A stretch of 64,000 nt of DNA from Providencia vermicola (GCF_020381325.1 NZ_JAGSPI010000001.1:186001-250000); one strand, 5' to 3'. Shown: positions 19,566 to 28,222, numbered from the stretch's first letter. Numbers and translations: made by a program. The notes: generated from the letters alone by a model not told the origin.

Positions 19566-19646
19566 ATGAAAGCGATGTTTGTGGGAATTGTTGTTATCGC
19601 CACTTTTTGTTTACTAGTCACTAATGCATTGATATTAGCAATTTAA
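19566..19646 (+). CDS. 26-aa single-helix membrane peptide
   Basis: A frame of 26 codons gives MKAMFVGIVVIATFCLLVTN and a further hydrophobic end, a single membrane helix with a short basic start. A strong terminator lies 18 bp after the stop, which is what a real short gene would have. The ribosome site is weak (ATGGG about nine bases upstream), and a five-codon frame overlaps its start as ATGA, so coupling is possible. I do not recognise a family; many enterobacterial stress-induced membrane peptides look like this. Confidence 0.5.
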   Translation: MKAMFVGIVVIATFCLLVTNALILAI

Positions 19647-19664
19647 ATAAATCAGTTGATAAGG

Positions 19665-19686
19665 CCCTCTTAGAGAGGGTTTTTTA
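19665..19686 (+). terminator. Intrinsic terminator after the 26-aa ORF
   Basis: CCCTCT (19665-19670) and AGAGGG (19674-19679) with a three-base loop, followed by TTTTTTATT. Confidence 0.85.
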
Positions 19687-19975
19687 TTGCCCTAAAATCA
19701 TCAGAGTGTAATTCTCAACATTGTCGGCTCATTTATTAGCTTGCCAAGTGTAGCCTCTGATATTTCCTCTCCTCCTCGTATGCCTCTGCGTCTAATTTAT
19801 CTATTTGAATTATTAGAAAATAATCGAAACAGCACGTTACATAAGATAAATTGCAAAAATAAAGAACAAAAAATAGTCTAGGTTATCAAATTCATTATCT
19901 AAACTTAGAAGGCTTATATGTAAACTAATATTTGGGTCTGGCCTCAAGCTAACAATAAGAATTAAGGGGAGTAGA
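19687..19975. other. Intergenic stretch upstream of the oxidoreductase gene
   Basis: AT-rich, no open frame or repeat recognised. AAGGGGAG just before 19976 is the ribosome site of the next gene. Confidence 0.5.
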
Positions 19976-21550
19976 ATGGATGAGCAGTATGATGTGGTGA
20001 TTATTGGCAGTGGTCACAATGGCCTCGTTGCTGGAGCAAAGCTTGCGCACAAAGGGCTTAAAGTTGTTGTATTAGAGAGTGAAGATACAATAGGCGGGGC
20101 GGCTCGTACCGCTGAAATTACGCAGCCTGGCTTCCACCATGATTTGTATGCAACCAATATTGGGTTATTTTTAGGATCACCGTTTTATCAGGAATATCAA
20201 AGTGAACTGCATAAAAATGGCTTTGATATCGTGACCAGTGACCGCCCTTATTCCAATGTATTTCCAGATGGTGATGGGATAGGTGTGTACCAAGACCGAG
20301 CTAAAACCGATGCGATGTTTCGCAAATATTCCCCGCAAGATGCAGATAGTTTTTGGGCGCTACTCAGTTATTTTCAAAAAACCGTTGGGCATTTTGCGCC
20401 ATTAATGCAAATGGAGTTGCCATCCTTTAAAGCAGCTAAGCAGTTGTTTTCCATGGTTAGGCACTTAGGTATGGGTGAATCGCTCAATTTGGCGCAATTA
20501 ATTCTTAAATCCACACGGCAATTTTCAGAAGACTATTTTACGCATCCAAAAACTCGCGCATTATTTATTCCTTGGGCTTTTCACCTTGATTATGGGCCTG
20601 ATGTAACAGGTGGAGCAACATTTTCATTTTTAGAAAGCTTAAGTGACCATCTTAATGGACTTTCCATTAGCCGTGGTGGCGTGGGGAATTTAATGCACAG
20701 TATTGCCAGAATTATTGAAAATCATGGCGGGAAAGTGCTGAGGCAAAAAGAGGTCACTGAAATTATTATCGAAAATGGTAAAGCGATCGGGGTGAAAACC
20801 ACATCGGGTCAAACTTTTGGTGCGAAAAAAGCGGTTATTGGCAATATTACACCAACGCAAATCGTTAACTCGCTGATCAAAGAGCAGCACTTACCGAGCA
20901 GTTATATTCAAAAAGCGAAGCGTTATCGTTATGGTGCGGGTACGATGATGCTGCACTTTGCATTGGATAAACCCCTTGAATGGAATGCAGGGGAAGATTT
21001 TTCTAACTTTGGTTATGTACATATTGGCCCGTACACAGACGATATTTCCGCAACCTTTGACCAAGCACAAAGGGGGATTTTGCCCGATAGCCCAATGCTA
21101 GTGGTGGGGCAACAAAGTCGCAGTGACAGAACGCGTGCACCAGAAGGAAAAGAAACTCTGTGGGTACAAGTCAGAGCACTGCCATTTGCACCGACGGCGG
21201 ATTCCCGCAATGAAATTGCCATAGGGGACTGGGGCTCAATGAAGCAGCAATATGCCGAACGTGTGATTGATAAAATTGCGGATTATGCGCCGAATATCAA
21301 ACATAATATCCTTGATTATGCAGTGTTGTCCCCAGCAGATCTCATGCGGCATAACCGTAACTTGGTGAATGGTGACAGTGTATCGGGCAGCCATCAACTC
21401 AGTCAAAACTATCTTTTTAGGCCTTTCCCTGGGCATTCACGATATAGAACGCCGATTAAAAACTTGTGGATGATCGGTGCTGCGACGTGGCCAGGCGCGG
21501 GGCTTAATGCAATATCAGGGTATTTGGTAGCGGAGCATATTTTAAAATAG
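19976..21550 (+). CDS. FAD-dependent oxidoreductase of the phytoene desaturase-like (COG1233/PYROXD2) family
   Basis: A 524-aa protein. The N-terminus has the dinucleotide-binding motif VVIIGSGHNGLVAGAKLA followed by the acidic strand end VVVLESEDTIGGAART; the C-terminus has NLWMIGAATWPGAGLNAISG, the second FAD-contact motif. Members include carotenoid desaturases and retinol saturase-like enzymes, but the bacterial non-carotenogenic branch has no settled substrate. No carotenoid genes lie nearby, so carotenoid synthesis is not implied. Monocistronic by spacing, with a strong AAGGGGAG ribosome site. Confidence 0.85.
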   Translation: MDEQYDVVIIGSGHNGLVAGAKLAHKGLKVVVLESEDTIGGAARTAEITQPGFHHDLYATNIGLFLGSPFYQEYQSELHKNGFDIVTSDRPYSNVFPDGDGIGVYQDRAKTDAMFRKYSPQDADSFWALLSYFQKTVGHFAPLMQMELPSFKAAKQLFSMVRHLGMGESLNLAQLILKSTRQFSEDYFTHPKTRALFIPWAFHLDYGPDVTGGATFSFLESLSDHLNGLSISRGGVGNLMHSIARIIENHGGKVLRQKEVTEIIIENGKAIGVKTTSGQTFGAKKAVIGNITPTQIVNSLIKEQHLPSSYIQKAKRYRYGAGTMMLHFALDKPLEWNAGEDFSNFGYVHIGPYTDDISATFDQAQRGILPDSPMLVVGQQSRSDRTRAPEGKETLWVQVRALPFAPTADSRNEIAIGDWGSMKQQYAERVIDKIADYAPNIKHNILDYAVLSPADLMRHNRNLVNGDSVSGSHQLSQNYLFRPFPGHSRYRTPIKNLWMIGAATWPGAGLNAISGYLVAEHILK

Positions 21551-21573
21551 GGTATTTAGCCCCATTGAAATAG

Positions 21574-21612
21574 TCGTGAGCCTGATTAGGCTCGCGATAA
21601 AATTAGTTTTAT
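21574..21612 (+). terminator. Weak terminator-like hairpin after the oxidoreductase gene
   Basis: GAGCC and GGCTC form a short stem around 21578-21593, extended by CG pairs; the tail (TAAAATTAGTTTT) is only moderately T-rich. Confidence 0.35.
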
Positions 21613-21646
21613 AATCTTGTGTAGCATAACCCGTTTGGTTGATCCC

Positions 21647-22006
21647 ATGATGAATCGATATGAATTAATCGCATATATTCAAAATAATTATGGCGTTATT
21701 CCTGAATACCCATGGGCAAGAGCCCCCACATTTGCGACCTTTAAACACGGCAATAACGGAAAATGGTTTGCGGTAATTATGGATATTGCTGCAAAAAAGA
21801 TAGTCGAAGGTGGGGGAGAGGAAAAAATTGACATTGTGAATGTCAAAGTGCCCCCCGAGTTAGTCGGCTCATTGAGGTTACAAAAAGGGATTTACCCCGC
21901 TTACCATATGAATAAAGAACATTGGGTGACCGTGAAGCTAGGGGCAGAGGTAAGTGTTGCAGAGCTGATATCCTTGGTGGATGAAAGCTACCGTCTGACC
22001 ACCTAA
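21647..22006 (+). CDS. YjbR/MmcQ family protein
   Basis: About 119 aa from the ATG at 21647; the open frame could start at a TTG at 21617 but that part is not conserved-looking. Segments APTFATFKHGNNGKWFAVIMDI and KGIYPAYHMNKEHWVTVKL fit the CyaY-like/DUF419 fold of YjbR proteins, where the lysine-asparagine-x-x-HW stretch is diagnostic. Function in the cell is not established; double-stranded DNA binding has been proposed for the family. No clear partner nearby. Confidence 0.8.
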   Translation: MMNRYELIAYIQNNYGVIPEYPWARAPTFATFKHGNNGKWFAVIMDIAAKKIVEGGGEEKIDIVNVKVPPELVGSLRLQKGIYPAYHMNKEHWVTVKLGAEVSVAELISLVDESYRLTT

Positions 22007-22106
22007 TTTATGGTTTATCAAACAGGCTATTTGTCACCAATAGCTGTTGTTCGCAGCAAATTAAATCGTAAGATCACTAAACTTCCTTTATGGATAGAGA
22101 ACTAGC

Positions 22107-22421
22107 ATGCTTTCTCATTATATATCTCAAGCCCTAGCGGCTAAAAATTGTACATTAGTTGTTAACCAACAACAGCAAGATAGTTTATCTGAAGTGTTTA
22201 TTAAAACTCGCCAATGGCAATTTGCGGATGGGGTCGTACTTTTATGCACAGAGGAAATTGAAATAGCGGAATTTACTTGTGATATTCAATGCCCTGAGCG
22301 CTGGATTATCTGGCAATTAGTCGAAGAGAATGGTCTGAAAATATTACCAAAAAGAAAAGAGTTTTTTAATATTTGCCAACAAAACTATTGGTTGAAAATG
22401 AAAAAGCAGTGTCAGCTCTAA
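22107..22421 (+). CDS. Hypothetical protein, 104 aa
   Basis: A small soluble protein beginning MLSHYISQALAAKNC with one CPERW segment and a basic C-terminus. I recognise no domain. The ribosome site is weak (AGAGAA). It shares direction with the YjbR gene 100 bp upstream but need not be in one operon. Codon use looks normal for the window, which is the main reason for listing it. Confidence 0.55.
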   Translation: MLSHYISQALAAKNCTLVVNQQQQDSLSEVFIKTRQWQFADGVVLLCTEEIEIAEFTCDIQCPERWIIWQLVEENGLKILPKRKEFFNICQQNYWLKMKKQCQL

Positions 22422-22870
22422 AAAAGAAGGTTTTCATTAATAACTGTATTATTTCTATGGTTTTTTGCCTTACTCATAAACGAGAAATATCGCATAATTG
22501 CCTGCCGTGGTAAAATTTTATTTTTAGCCAAGCTATTATTTAAGTTAAGCCAGTCTAATCTTTCCTTAATTTTACTCTAAACGAGTATACAGATAAATCT
22601 GAATTTAACTAATAATGATATAAATAGTTTCATATGAAATTAAATATTGGGCAGTTAGATAAGCTTACCTAATCAAAAAATGAATCTTATATCCATTCTT
22701 TATCATTTCATTAACAATATTTGCTTCATTTTCTTCGTTTAGCTATGTAAGCTTACTTAGTTGTTATTCTAATTAATTACTAATGAAATCATTATGTTAT
22801 ATATTGTTGTTATGCGAATTTAAGGTACTATCAATCCTGTTTGAAATTCCCTTGGTTTTATTTATTTTAT
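22422..22870. other. AT-rich intergenic region with two GTAAGCTTAC-like sites
   Basis: About 450 bp without a credible gene. TAAGCTTAC occurs at about 22661 and the perfect palindrome GTAAGCTTAC at about 22747; the same palindrome returns at about 25130 upstream of the deformylase. A strong plus-strand terminator closes the region, so a short RNA might end there. Confidence 0.4.
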
Positions 22871-22871
22871 T

Positions 22872-22897
22872 ATGCCGCCGAAAGGCGGCTTTTTTTA
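22872..22897 (+). terminator. Strong intrinsic terminator without an obvious upstream gene
   Basis: GCCGCC GAAA GGCGGC followed by seven T residues: a textbook terminator in plus orientation. The nearest plus-strand gene ends 450 bp away. On the minus strand it also sits right after the stop of the DUF1097 gene, but there the tail (ATAATAAAAT) is poor, so its service to that gene is uncertain. Confidence 0.8.
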
Positions 22898-23347
22898 TCA
22901 CTTTTCTGCCAGCCATGTTCCACTTTTCTTCATGGCAAAACCAAACAATACACCAATCAGTAATGATTGAATGGTGATCAGCCATGCCCCCTGCGCAGCA
23001 AAAATGGTGCAGGTACCAACAAAGGTTCCAGGGATGTATGACAACCACTGTTTTTTTGCTTGAATGCACATAAAAAAGGCCACAAATCCTGTGACGAAAT
23101 AGCCGATAAAGCTCGGCAAATTTTGCAAATAGCTACCGCTATGTAAGATAACTAATCCCCACACAACACCGCTGCTAACTGTTAGTGCGGTAATACCAAG
23201 GCCTTTGACGCCATCTTTCGGGTAGGCAAAGTAAGCCGTACAGCCCAGAAATCCTGCCCAGCCAATTAAGCCCAGTAAATCAGCGACCCATGCCCAAAGG
23301 CCCGAGAGAATTGCAGTAGTTAACGAAAGGCAAAAAAGTAATTTCAC
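22898..23347 (-). CDS. DUF1097 (YcdZ-like) inner-membrane protein
   Basis: A 149-aa protein with about five membrane helices. WAGFLGCTAYFAYP and TGFVAFFMCIQAKKQWLSYIPGTFVG closely follow Escherichia coli YcdZ, a protein of unknown function. Start at the ATG 23347. It is alone, with long non-coding DNA upstream, so it is probably monocistronic. Confidence 0.85.
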   Translation of the reverse strand: MKLLFCLSLTTAILSGLWAWVADLLGLIGWAGFLGCTAYFAYPKDGVKGLGITALTVSSGVVWGLVILHSGSYLQNLPSFIGYFVTGFVAFFMCIQAKKQWLSYIPGTFVGTCTIFAAQGAWLITIQSLLIGVLFGFAMKKSGTWLAEK

Positions 23348-23911
23348 AATAGCGACTTCAAATAAGCGTTAATCAATTAAGGGAACCATGGGGTAATACC
23401 GCTGTTCAGTACGGTATTGTTATGCCATGTAGCCAACTCACACTCTGTTGCCTCGATTCAGCTTTTCGGTAATTAAAATATTCAACGCAAATGACTGGAA
23501 GTGAATTTACGTTAACGTATTTATAACCCGTTGTTATTTAGGCTGGATAACAGAGGTAAGAGCAAATAAAGGCGTGCATTGTATCCAGCTGATCCCCTGG
23601 TTGCAATTTGTATCTGCGGTTATTTCCCTGAATTCACAACTTAGATCAACTGCAATCGTTTACCTGTGTTTTTACAGGGAAAAGGACAAAAGTATATCCA
23701 TTTTGCACGTCGATATTTAAGGGTGGCACGGTATATTTATCTTGCAGCTAAATTACTAAAATATATTTATTGGGGGAATAAATAGGGGGCTAATTAAGCC
23801 AGCGCAATCATATTACTTTGACTCGGCTTAGCCTCCTCTATTTATCGCCATAACCGTAATGGTACTTTGTATTCTTGGCAGAAGAAAAGCACAGGTTACA
23901 AGGGAATTATT
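23348..23911. other. Long intergenic region with an imperfect inverted repeat
   Basis: No credible gene. At 23777-23793 AATAAATAGGGGGCTAA faces TTAGCCTCCTCTATTTAT at 23828-23845, an inverted pair with a two-base bulge enclosing about 34 bp. It could be a bidirectional terminator or an old insertion end; nothing else supports either. Confidence 0.4.
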
Positions 23912-24664
23912 CTACCAGCCAACAGCCATACCTGCACCAATGACAGGGCTATTGCTATTGTTCCATGCGATGGAGCTACGCAGGTTCACATTTTCTCTGA
24001 CTTGATATTGTGCTCCAGCAGCAATTGCTTTGCCATTTTTATAATGCCCCATACCAATCCCTGCACTGAATCGGCTATTTAAGGAATAGGGAATATTGCT
24101 CATTGCCGCGACAGAAGCGATACCTGAATTGGCTTGTTTGGCAGTTTTATTTATTTTATGTTTGAGTTGTGTAACTTGCTGTTCATAGTGGTTATCGAGT
24201 TGGACAATTTTTTCATCCAATTGAGTATTAAAATTGCGCATTTCCCCGTAAATCTGGTCACTTAATTGATCCATTTTGTCGAAGCTTTGATGGCGGAGCT
24301 TATCAACGCTGATGTTGGTGTAAGTTTGGCTTTGGTTAGCCGCATCTTCCAATTTTAGCTCAGTCATTTTGCTATTGTTTTTTAGCTGGTTTTCAATGTT
24401 TTTTCTATCATTTTTTTGGGTCGTTGCGAGCTTTCTGGTGGTTTGATTTATTTTATCAATGCTGTTGCTATTTGCATCTGTATTGGACTCCAAATAATTC
24501 ATTCGGTCATGGAAGTTTCGATCATTACTTGACAGACGGTCTATATCATATTGAATTTTTTCAAGTTCCGTAGGTGATGGAAGAAGGGGGTTATCTAACG
24601 CATAGCAAGACACACTAACAAGCAGTAATGAAGTAACCTGAATGACTCGGTGAGTTATTTTCAT
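23912..24664 (-). CDS. Short YadA-type trimeric autotransporter-like protein without a head
   Basis: A 250-aa secreted protein: signal peptide (residues 1-22, ending SCYA), then about 150 residues of heptad-like coiled coil rich in Asn, Gln, Asp and Lys (NNSKMTELKLEDAANQSQTY), then a YadA anchor of about 65 residues (GIASVAAMSNIPYSLNSRFS, GIGMGHYKNGKAIAAGAQY) ending in tryptophan, as outer-membrane barrels do. The usual adhesive head is absent, so only stalk and barrel remain. It may be a minimal surface stalk or a shortened adhesin. AAGGAA precedes the ATG. Confidence 0.8.
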   Translation of the reverse strand: MKITHRVIQVTSLLLVSVSCYALDNPLLPSPTELEKIQYDIDRLSSNDRNFHDRMNYLESNTDANSNSIDKINQTTRKLATTQKNDRKNIENQLKNNSKMTELKLEDAANQSQTYTNISVDKLRHQSFDKMDQLSDQIYGEMRNFNTQLDEKIVQLDNHYEQQVTQLKHKINKTAKQANSGIASVAAMSNIPYSLNSRFSAGIGMGHYKNGKAIAAGAQYQVRENVNLRSSIAWNNSNSPVIGAGMAVGW

Positions 24665-25265
24665 ATTGAATTCCTTATCAATAATAACTTATTTATTCCA
24701 TTTGTTTATTTGTCATCGTTTGAATGACATCAGCATGCTAGGGGGTTTTCGCTAAAATGAAAAATCGCTTATACAAGGCAGTTTATTCGGGATATTCGTG
24801 GTGGGGTAGTTTAACTCCAGTGTTATTTAAACAGGTGATGAGAAATTGTTAGTGATAGATAATTGTAAAATGAGTAATTGGTTAAATGACACTTTTTGCA
24901 CATTTTTGGTGAAGTTTGTTAAATAACATGGTATTTTTCTGCCAAGCCTCATTGTAGCTTGTTTTTACACGAAATTTTAAATTGCTCGGTCAAGTTTTAT
25001 GGCGAAAAAAACACCAATGTGCGAGTAAGGTTAAATCACAATGTCATTTTTTGCCTATTTTTGGTAAATGAAAAAGCTGATAATGTTTTCTATACTTATT
25101 TATTAGGCCATTCATTAGAAAAAGGCGTGTAAGCTTACCCTCCCTTAACGTGTTTAACGCGCGGTGTTGAGGTGCTTGCTTATGCAACTTTGTTTGTTTA
25201 GATAATTTGGCTGAGCAATAGATTCAATTATTAAGAATAAAGACTGAATTAATAGGATTTAAATT
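24665..25265. promoter_or_regulatory. Divergent intergenic region between the YadA-like gene and the deformylase
   Basis: 600 bp, AT-rich, without a credible ORF. GTAAGCTTAC at about 25130 repeats a palindrome seen at 22747. Both neighbouring genes start outward from here, so their promoters must lie in it; I could not fix them. Confidence 0.4.
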
Positions 25266-25775
25266 ATGGCAGTAAGAGAAATTATTGAAATTCCCGATGA
25301 AAGACTGCGCATTAAATGCAGCCCAGTGACGGATTTCGCCGCGGTACAAACATTAATCGATGACCTAATCGATACCATGTACAGCACTGATAACGGCATT
25401 GGCCTTGCTGCTACGCAAATTGCTGAAACCAAATCCATTATGGTGATTGATATTTCGGAAAACCGTGATCAACCAATGGTGTTTGTCAACCCTGAAATCG
25501 TTGAAAGCGAAGGGGAAACCAGCTACCAAGAAGGGTGCTTGTCAGTGCCTGAAATATACGCGGATGTCGACCGTTTCTTACGTGTGAAAGTGAAAGCGTT
25601 TGATAGACACGGCAAGGCGTTTGAGGTGGACAGCGATGAGTTTTTAGCCATCGTGATGCAACATGAAATCGACCACTTGCACGGCAAAGTGTTCCTCGAC
25701 CATTTATCGCCGTTAAAACGCAATATGCTGCTCAAAAAGCTGAAAAAACAGCAACGTTTAAAACAGCAGCAATAG
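25266..25775 (+). CDS. def: Peptide deformylase (likely a second copy)
   Basis: A 169-aa metalloenzyme with the three family motifs: GIGLAATQ (about residue 44), EGCLSVP (about 89) and QHEIDHLHGKVF (about 132), which supply the metal-binding Cys and two His. It removes formyl groups from nascent N-terminal methionine. The housekeeping def gene normally pairs with fmt; this one stands alone, so it is probably a paralogue. AGGATTT gives the ribosome site and a hairpin follows. Confidence 0.92.
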   Translation: MAVREIIEIPDERLRIKCSPVTDFAAVQTLIDDLIDTMYSTDNGIGLAATQIAETKSIMVIDISENRDQPMVFVNPEIVESEGETSYQEGCLSVPEIYADVDRFLRVKVKAFDRHGKAFEVDSDEFLAIVMQHEIDHLHGKVFLDHLSPLKRNMLLKKLKKQQRLKQQQ

Positions 25776-25789
25776 TCATGGGAAGAGGC

Positions 25790-25820
25790 GTGTCAGGTTT
25801 GTTGGCCTGACACACAAATT
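25790..25820 (+). terminator. Intrinsic terminator of the deformylase gene
   Basis: GTGTCAGG (25790-25797) and CCTGACAC (25806-25813) form an eight-pair stem, followed by ACAAATTTT. It lies between the convergent deformylase and fliT genes. Confidence 0.65.
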
Positions 25821-26210
25821 TTATTCCCTAGGGCGAATAACCAACGGGGCGTCGCTCTCATCGAATTGCCCATAGCTGTTATTGAGCACCCGTTTTTGGT
25901 CTAATTGCTTAATTTCTTTGCTTAAAAAGTTTAAATGCTGTTGTAAATATTCTTTAGTCACACGTTCATTTTCAATAATTTTATGCAATAACTGAATAAA
26001 TTCCTCAGTGATTGGCTGCTGTTCTTCGAACGCTTGCGTTAACGCGGTGAGGTTTTCCACCGCCAGAACATACTCCGTTTCGCGGGAGACCAGTGTCTCC
26101 CATTCCCCAGATTGCGCTAAGGCAACTAAATTTTCACTTAATACTAAAACATTACGGTATATTTCTTGTAAATCGATAGGATTTTTATTGTCCACCTGAT
26201 TATCTTTCAT
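25821..26210 (-). CDS. fliT: FliT, chaperone of FliD
   Basis: About 129 aa from the ATG at 26210 (26216 is an alternative). Small helical protein with LQEIYRNVLVLSENLVALAQ and SGEWETLVSRETEYVLAVENL, the FliT pattern in which the tryptophan segment is conserved. FliT binds the filament cap protein FliD and, in Salmonella, represses FlhDC. Its start overlaps the fliS stop by about eight bases, in the usual fliDST order. Confidence 0.88.
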   Translation of the reverse strand: MKDNQVDNKNPIDLQEIYRNVLVLSENLVALAQSGEWETLVSRETEYVLAVENLTALTQAFEEQQPITEEFIQLLHKIIENERVTKEYLQQHLNFLSKEIKQLDQKRVLNNSYGQFDESDAPLVIRPRE

Positions 26211-26598
26211 CCACATTTGCACCGATTTGTTGCCATGCAGAGGCGATATCGGAGAGTAACTGGTAAACTTCTTGGACATAAGCCACGTCGTTTTCGAGGT
26301 TGGCACGGAGTAGCTGCATTGTCATATACTCATACAAACTTGCTAAATTTTCCGCAAGTTCGCCGCCAGCTTCATAATTTAACGACTGCTTTAACCCAGT
26401 GTCAATGATGTCGATAGCTTTTGAGATTTCTTTACCTTTTTCTGCCACCTTCCCTTGCTGCATAAAAATCTCCCCGCGTTTCAGGGCACTTAGCGCCCCT
26501 TTAAACAGGATTTGGATCAGCTGGTACGGGGTCGCGTTGGTGATTTCACTTTCCAAATCGACTTGCTGGTAGGCTTGCTGTGCGTGTCGTTGATACAT
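26200..26598 (-). CDS. fliS: FliS, flagellin export chaperone
   Basis: A 132-aa four-helix protein; ATPYQLIQILFKGALSALKR and LNYEAGGELAENLASLYEYM are close to the enterobacterial consensus. It binds the C-terminus of flagellin to stop premature polymerisation. Placed five bases after fliD. Confidence 0.95.
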   Translation of the reverse strand: MYQRHAQQAYQQVDLESEITNATPYQLIQILFKGALSALKRGEIFMQQGKVAEKGKEISKAIDIIDTGLKQSLNYEAGGELAENLASLYEYMTMQLLRANLENDVAYVQEVYQLLSDIASAWQQIGANVDER

Positions 26599-26603
26599 AT
26601 TTT

Positions 26604-28040
26604 TTAACCTAAAAGTCGGCCTAATGAGTTACTGGTACTGTTGAGGGAGGTCATCATTTTGTCCAAGTTTTGGAACTGACGGCGGTATATATCCATGGTA
26701 TTTTCGATTTGCTTATTGGTCTGCTCAATACGTTTGTCTAAGCTTTTCTTTTTCTTTTGGATACCATCGGTGGCGTTGTGCAGTGTGCCTTCTTTGCTGT
26801 CCAAGGTGTCTTTTAAGTAGTTAAAGTTTTCAGTCCCAAAACCCGTTTTTTCACCGTCACCCGCAAAAAATACTTTGACGCTAGAGGGATTTTCTTTTAG
26901 CGCTTTATCTAATTTTTTATCTTCAATTTCTAAGGTGCCATCGAGTTTTTGCTTGATGCCCATTTTATTGAGTAAATTCATCTCTCCGCTATCTTGTGCA
27001 GTACGTACTTGTGAGCGCAGCGTGCTTTGAATACCCCGTAAGGTTGAATCGCCAATTAGTGGACCATTACTTTTATCTGGTGCAGTACCTTTATCTGTTG
27101 GAGTATATTTGGTGAGTTCTTTCGCTAACGTTTGGAATTCATTATAGGCATCTACCCACGCTTTAATTTTACCTTTAGCGGGTTCGATATCTTCAGAAAC
27201 GATTAAATGATCAGCTTTACTATTTTCGCTTTCTTTTTTCAGAGTTAAAGTTAAACCAGGAAATAAGTCTTTGGCTTCATTGGTTTGTGATTCTAACTCA
27301 AAGCCGTCAATTTCCAGTAAAGCTGTTTGTGGGGCAACTTTTTGCACCATACCACTGTCTTTATCTGTATTTAAGGTAACGACACCTTTATCATCAATAA
27401 CTGATTCAACATTGAGTATTTTAGCGAGTTCATCATCACCATCGACTTTAATGCTAATACGGTTTTCTGTACCTTCTTTTTTGGAAGTTACGACGAGGTG
27501 GTATTCGTTATTTTTATCTTTGATGACGGAGGCTGTGACGCCTTTGTCTGTTTTATTAATCGCATCTGCAATCTCGATTAAAGAGGTACTCTCTTTATCA
27601 AGTTTGATAACGATTTTGTCTTTAGCTTCTTTTTGAGAGGGCTGAGTAATGGTAATGGTGCGTTCATCTGCATCACTGCCTAATAATTTTTTATTATCAG
27701 TTTGCCCTTGGGTGGCAATAGTTTGCGCTTTTGCCAACCGAGTGACTAACACATCATGCACACCTGCGACGGCTTTACCGTCAGTTTTTACATCAAAGGC
27801 TTTATATTCACCATTCACTTTGGTGGTGCTGATATCGCCATATTTTTTTAGGTCTTCAGCCGCTTTTTTTAGTTTTTCTAAGGATGACTGCATTTTACCA
27901 AAGGCGCTAATTTGCGCGTCATAACTGGCTTTTTGGGTGGTTAATGGCTCTAAACGACGGCGTTCCATCGCTTCTAATTGGTCCATTTGTACGTTTAAAT
28001 CTAAGTTTGACCCGATACCGAGTGTGGATATGCCTGCCAT
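26604..28040 (-). CDS. fliD: FliD, filament cap protein
   Basis: 478 aa from the ATG at 28040 (MAGISTLGIGSNLDLN, the usual opening). The open frame extends to 28130, but those codons come from an ERIC repeat and are not protein-like. Conserved terminal D0 regions form coiled coils (C-terminal NKQIENTMDIYRRQFQNLDK), and the middle is variable and Lys/Glu-rich. It caps the growing filament and folds incoming flagellin. A sigma-28 promoter stands at 28223-28249. Confidence 0.95.
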   Translation of the reverse strand: MAGISTLGIGSNLDLNVQMDQLEAMERRRLEPLTTQKASYDAQISAFGKMQSSLEKLKKAAEDLKKYGDISTTKVNGEYKAFDVKTDGKAVAGVHDVLVTRLAKAQTIATQGQTDNKKLLGSDADERTITITQPSQKEAKDKIVIKLDKESTSLIEIADAINKTDKGVTASVIKDKNNEYHLVVTSKKEGTENRISIKVDGDDELAKILNVESVIDDKGVVTLNTDKDSGMVQKVAPQTALLEIDGFELESQTNEAKDLFPGLTLTLKKESENSKADHLIVSEDIEPAKGKIKAWVDAYNEFQTLAKELTKYTPTDKGTAPDKSNGPLIGDSTLRGIQSTLRSQVRTAQDSGEMNLLNKMGIKQKLDGTLEIEDKKLDKALKENPSSVKVFFAGDGEKTGFGTENFNYLKDTLDSKEGTLHNATDGIQKKKKSLDKRIEQTNKQIENTMDIYRRQFQNLDKMMTSLNSTSNSLGRLLG

Positions 28041-28060
28041 GTTTTCTCCTACGCTATTCT

Positions 28061-28183
28061 CGTCATCCTTCAAGTTGCAGGGGGGCTGACTTCGTTCAGC
28101 TAGCCGAATCACATACTTGTGTATGCTCATCGGTCTATCTTCACTTGTCGCCTACCTGTAATTCGAATGATTTAGAGTCTATG
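28061..28183 (+). repeat. ERIC-type element in the fliD leader
   Basis: A 123-bp copy from CGTCATCC to TTTAGAGTCTATG with the core TCACATACTTGTGTATGCTC. The flanking arms CCGA and TCGG pair. It lies between the sigma-28 promoter of fliD and its start codon, so it is transcribed as part of the fliDST mRNA leader. Confidence 0.85.
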
Positions 28184-28222
28184 CCTGTGTCATTAACTCT
28201 GAAATAGAGCCTATTTAGAGTC

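Noticed and set aside
19976-21550. Carotenoid biosynthesis from the phytoene-desaturase-like gene
   Set aside because: No crtB, crtE or cyclase gene is nearby, and this branch of the family is common in bacteria without carotenoids.
22783-22977. 64-codon hydrophobic frame
   Set aside because: It runs straight through a strong terminator and into the 3' end of the DUF1097 gene; hydrophobicity follows from AT-rich DNA.
23777-23845. Inverted repeat as transposon ends
   Set aside because: No transposase, no target duplication, and only 34 bp enclosed; a hairpin is simpler.
28041-28130. 30 extra codons at the start of fliD
   Set aside because: They are encoded by an ERIC element and lack a ribosome site; the canonical MAGISTLGIGS start is at 28040.
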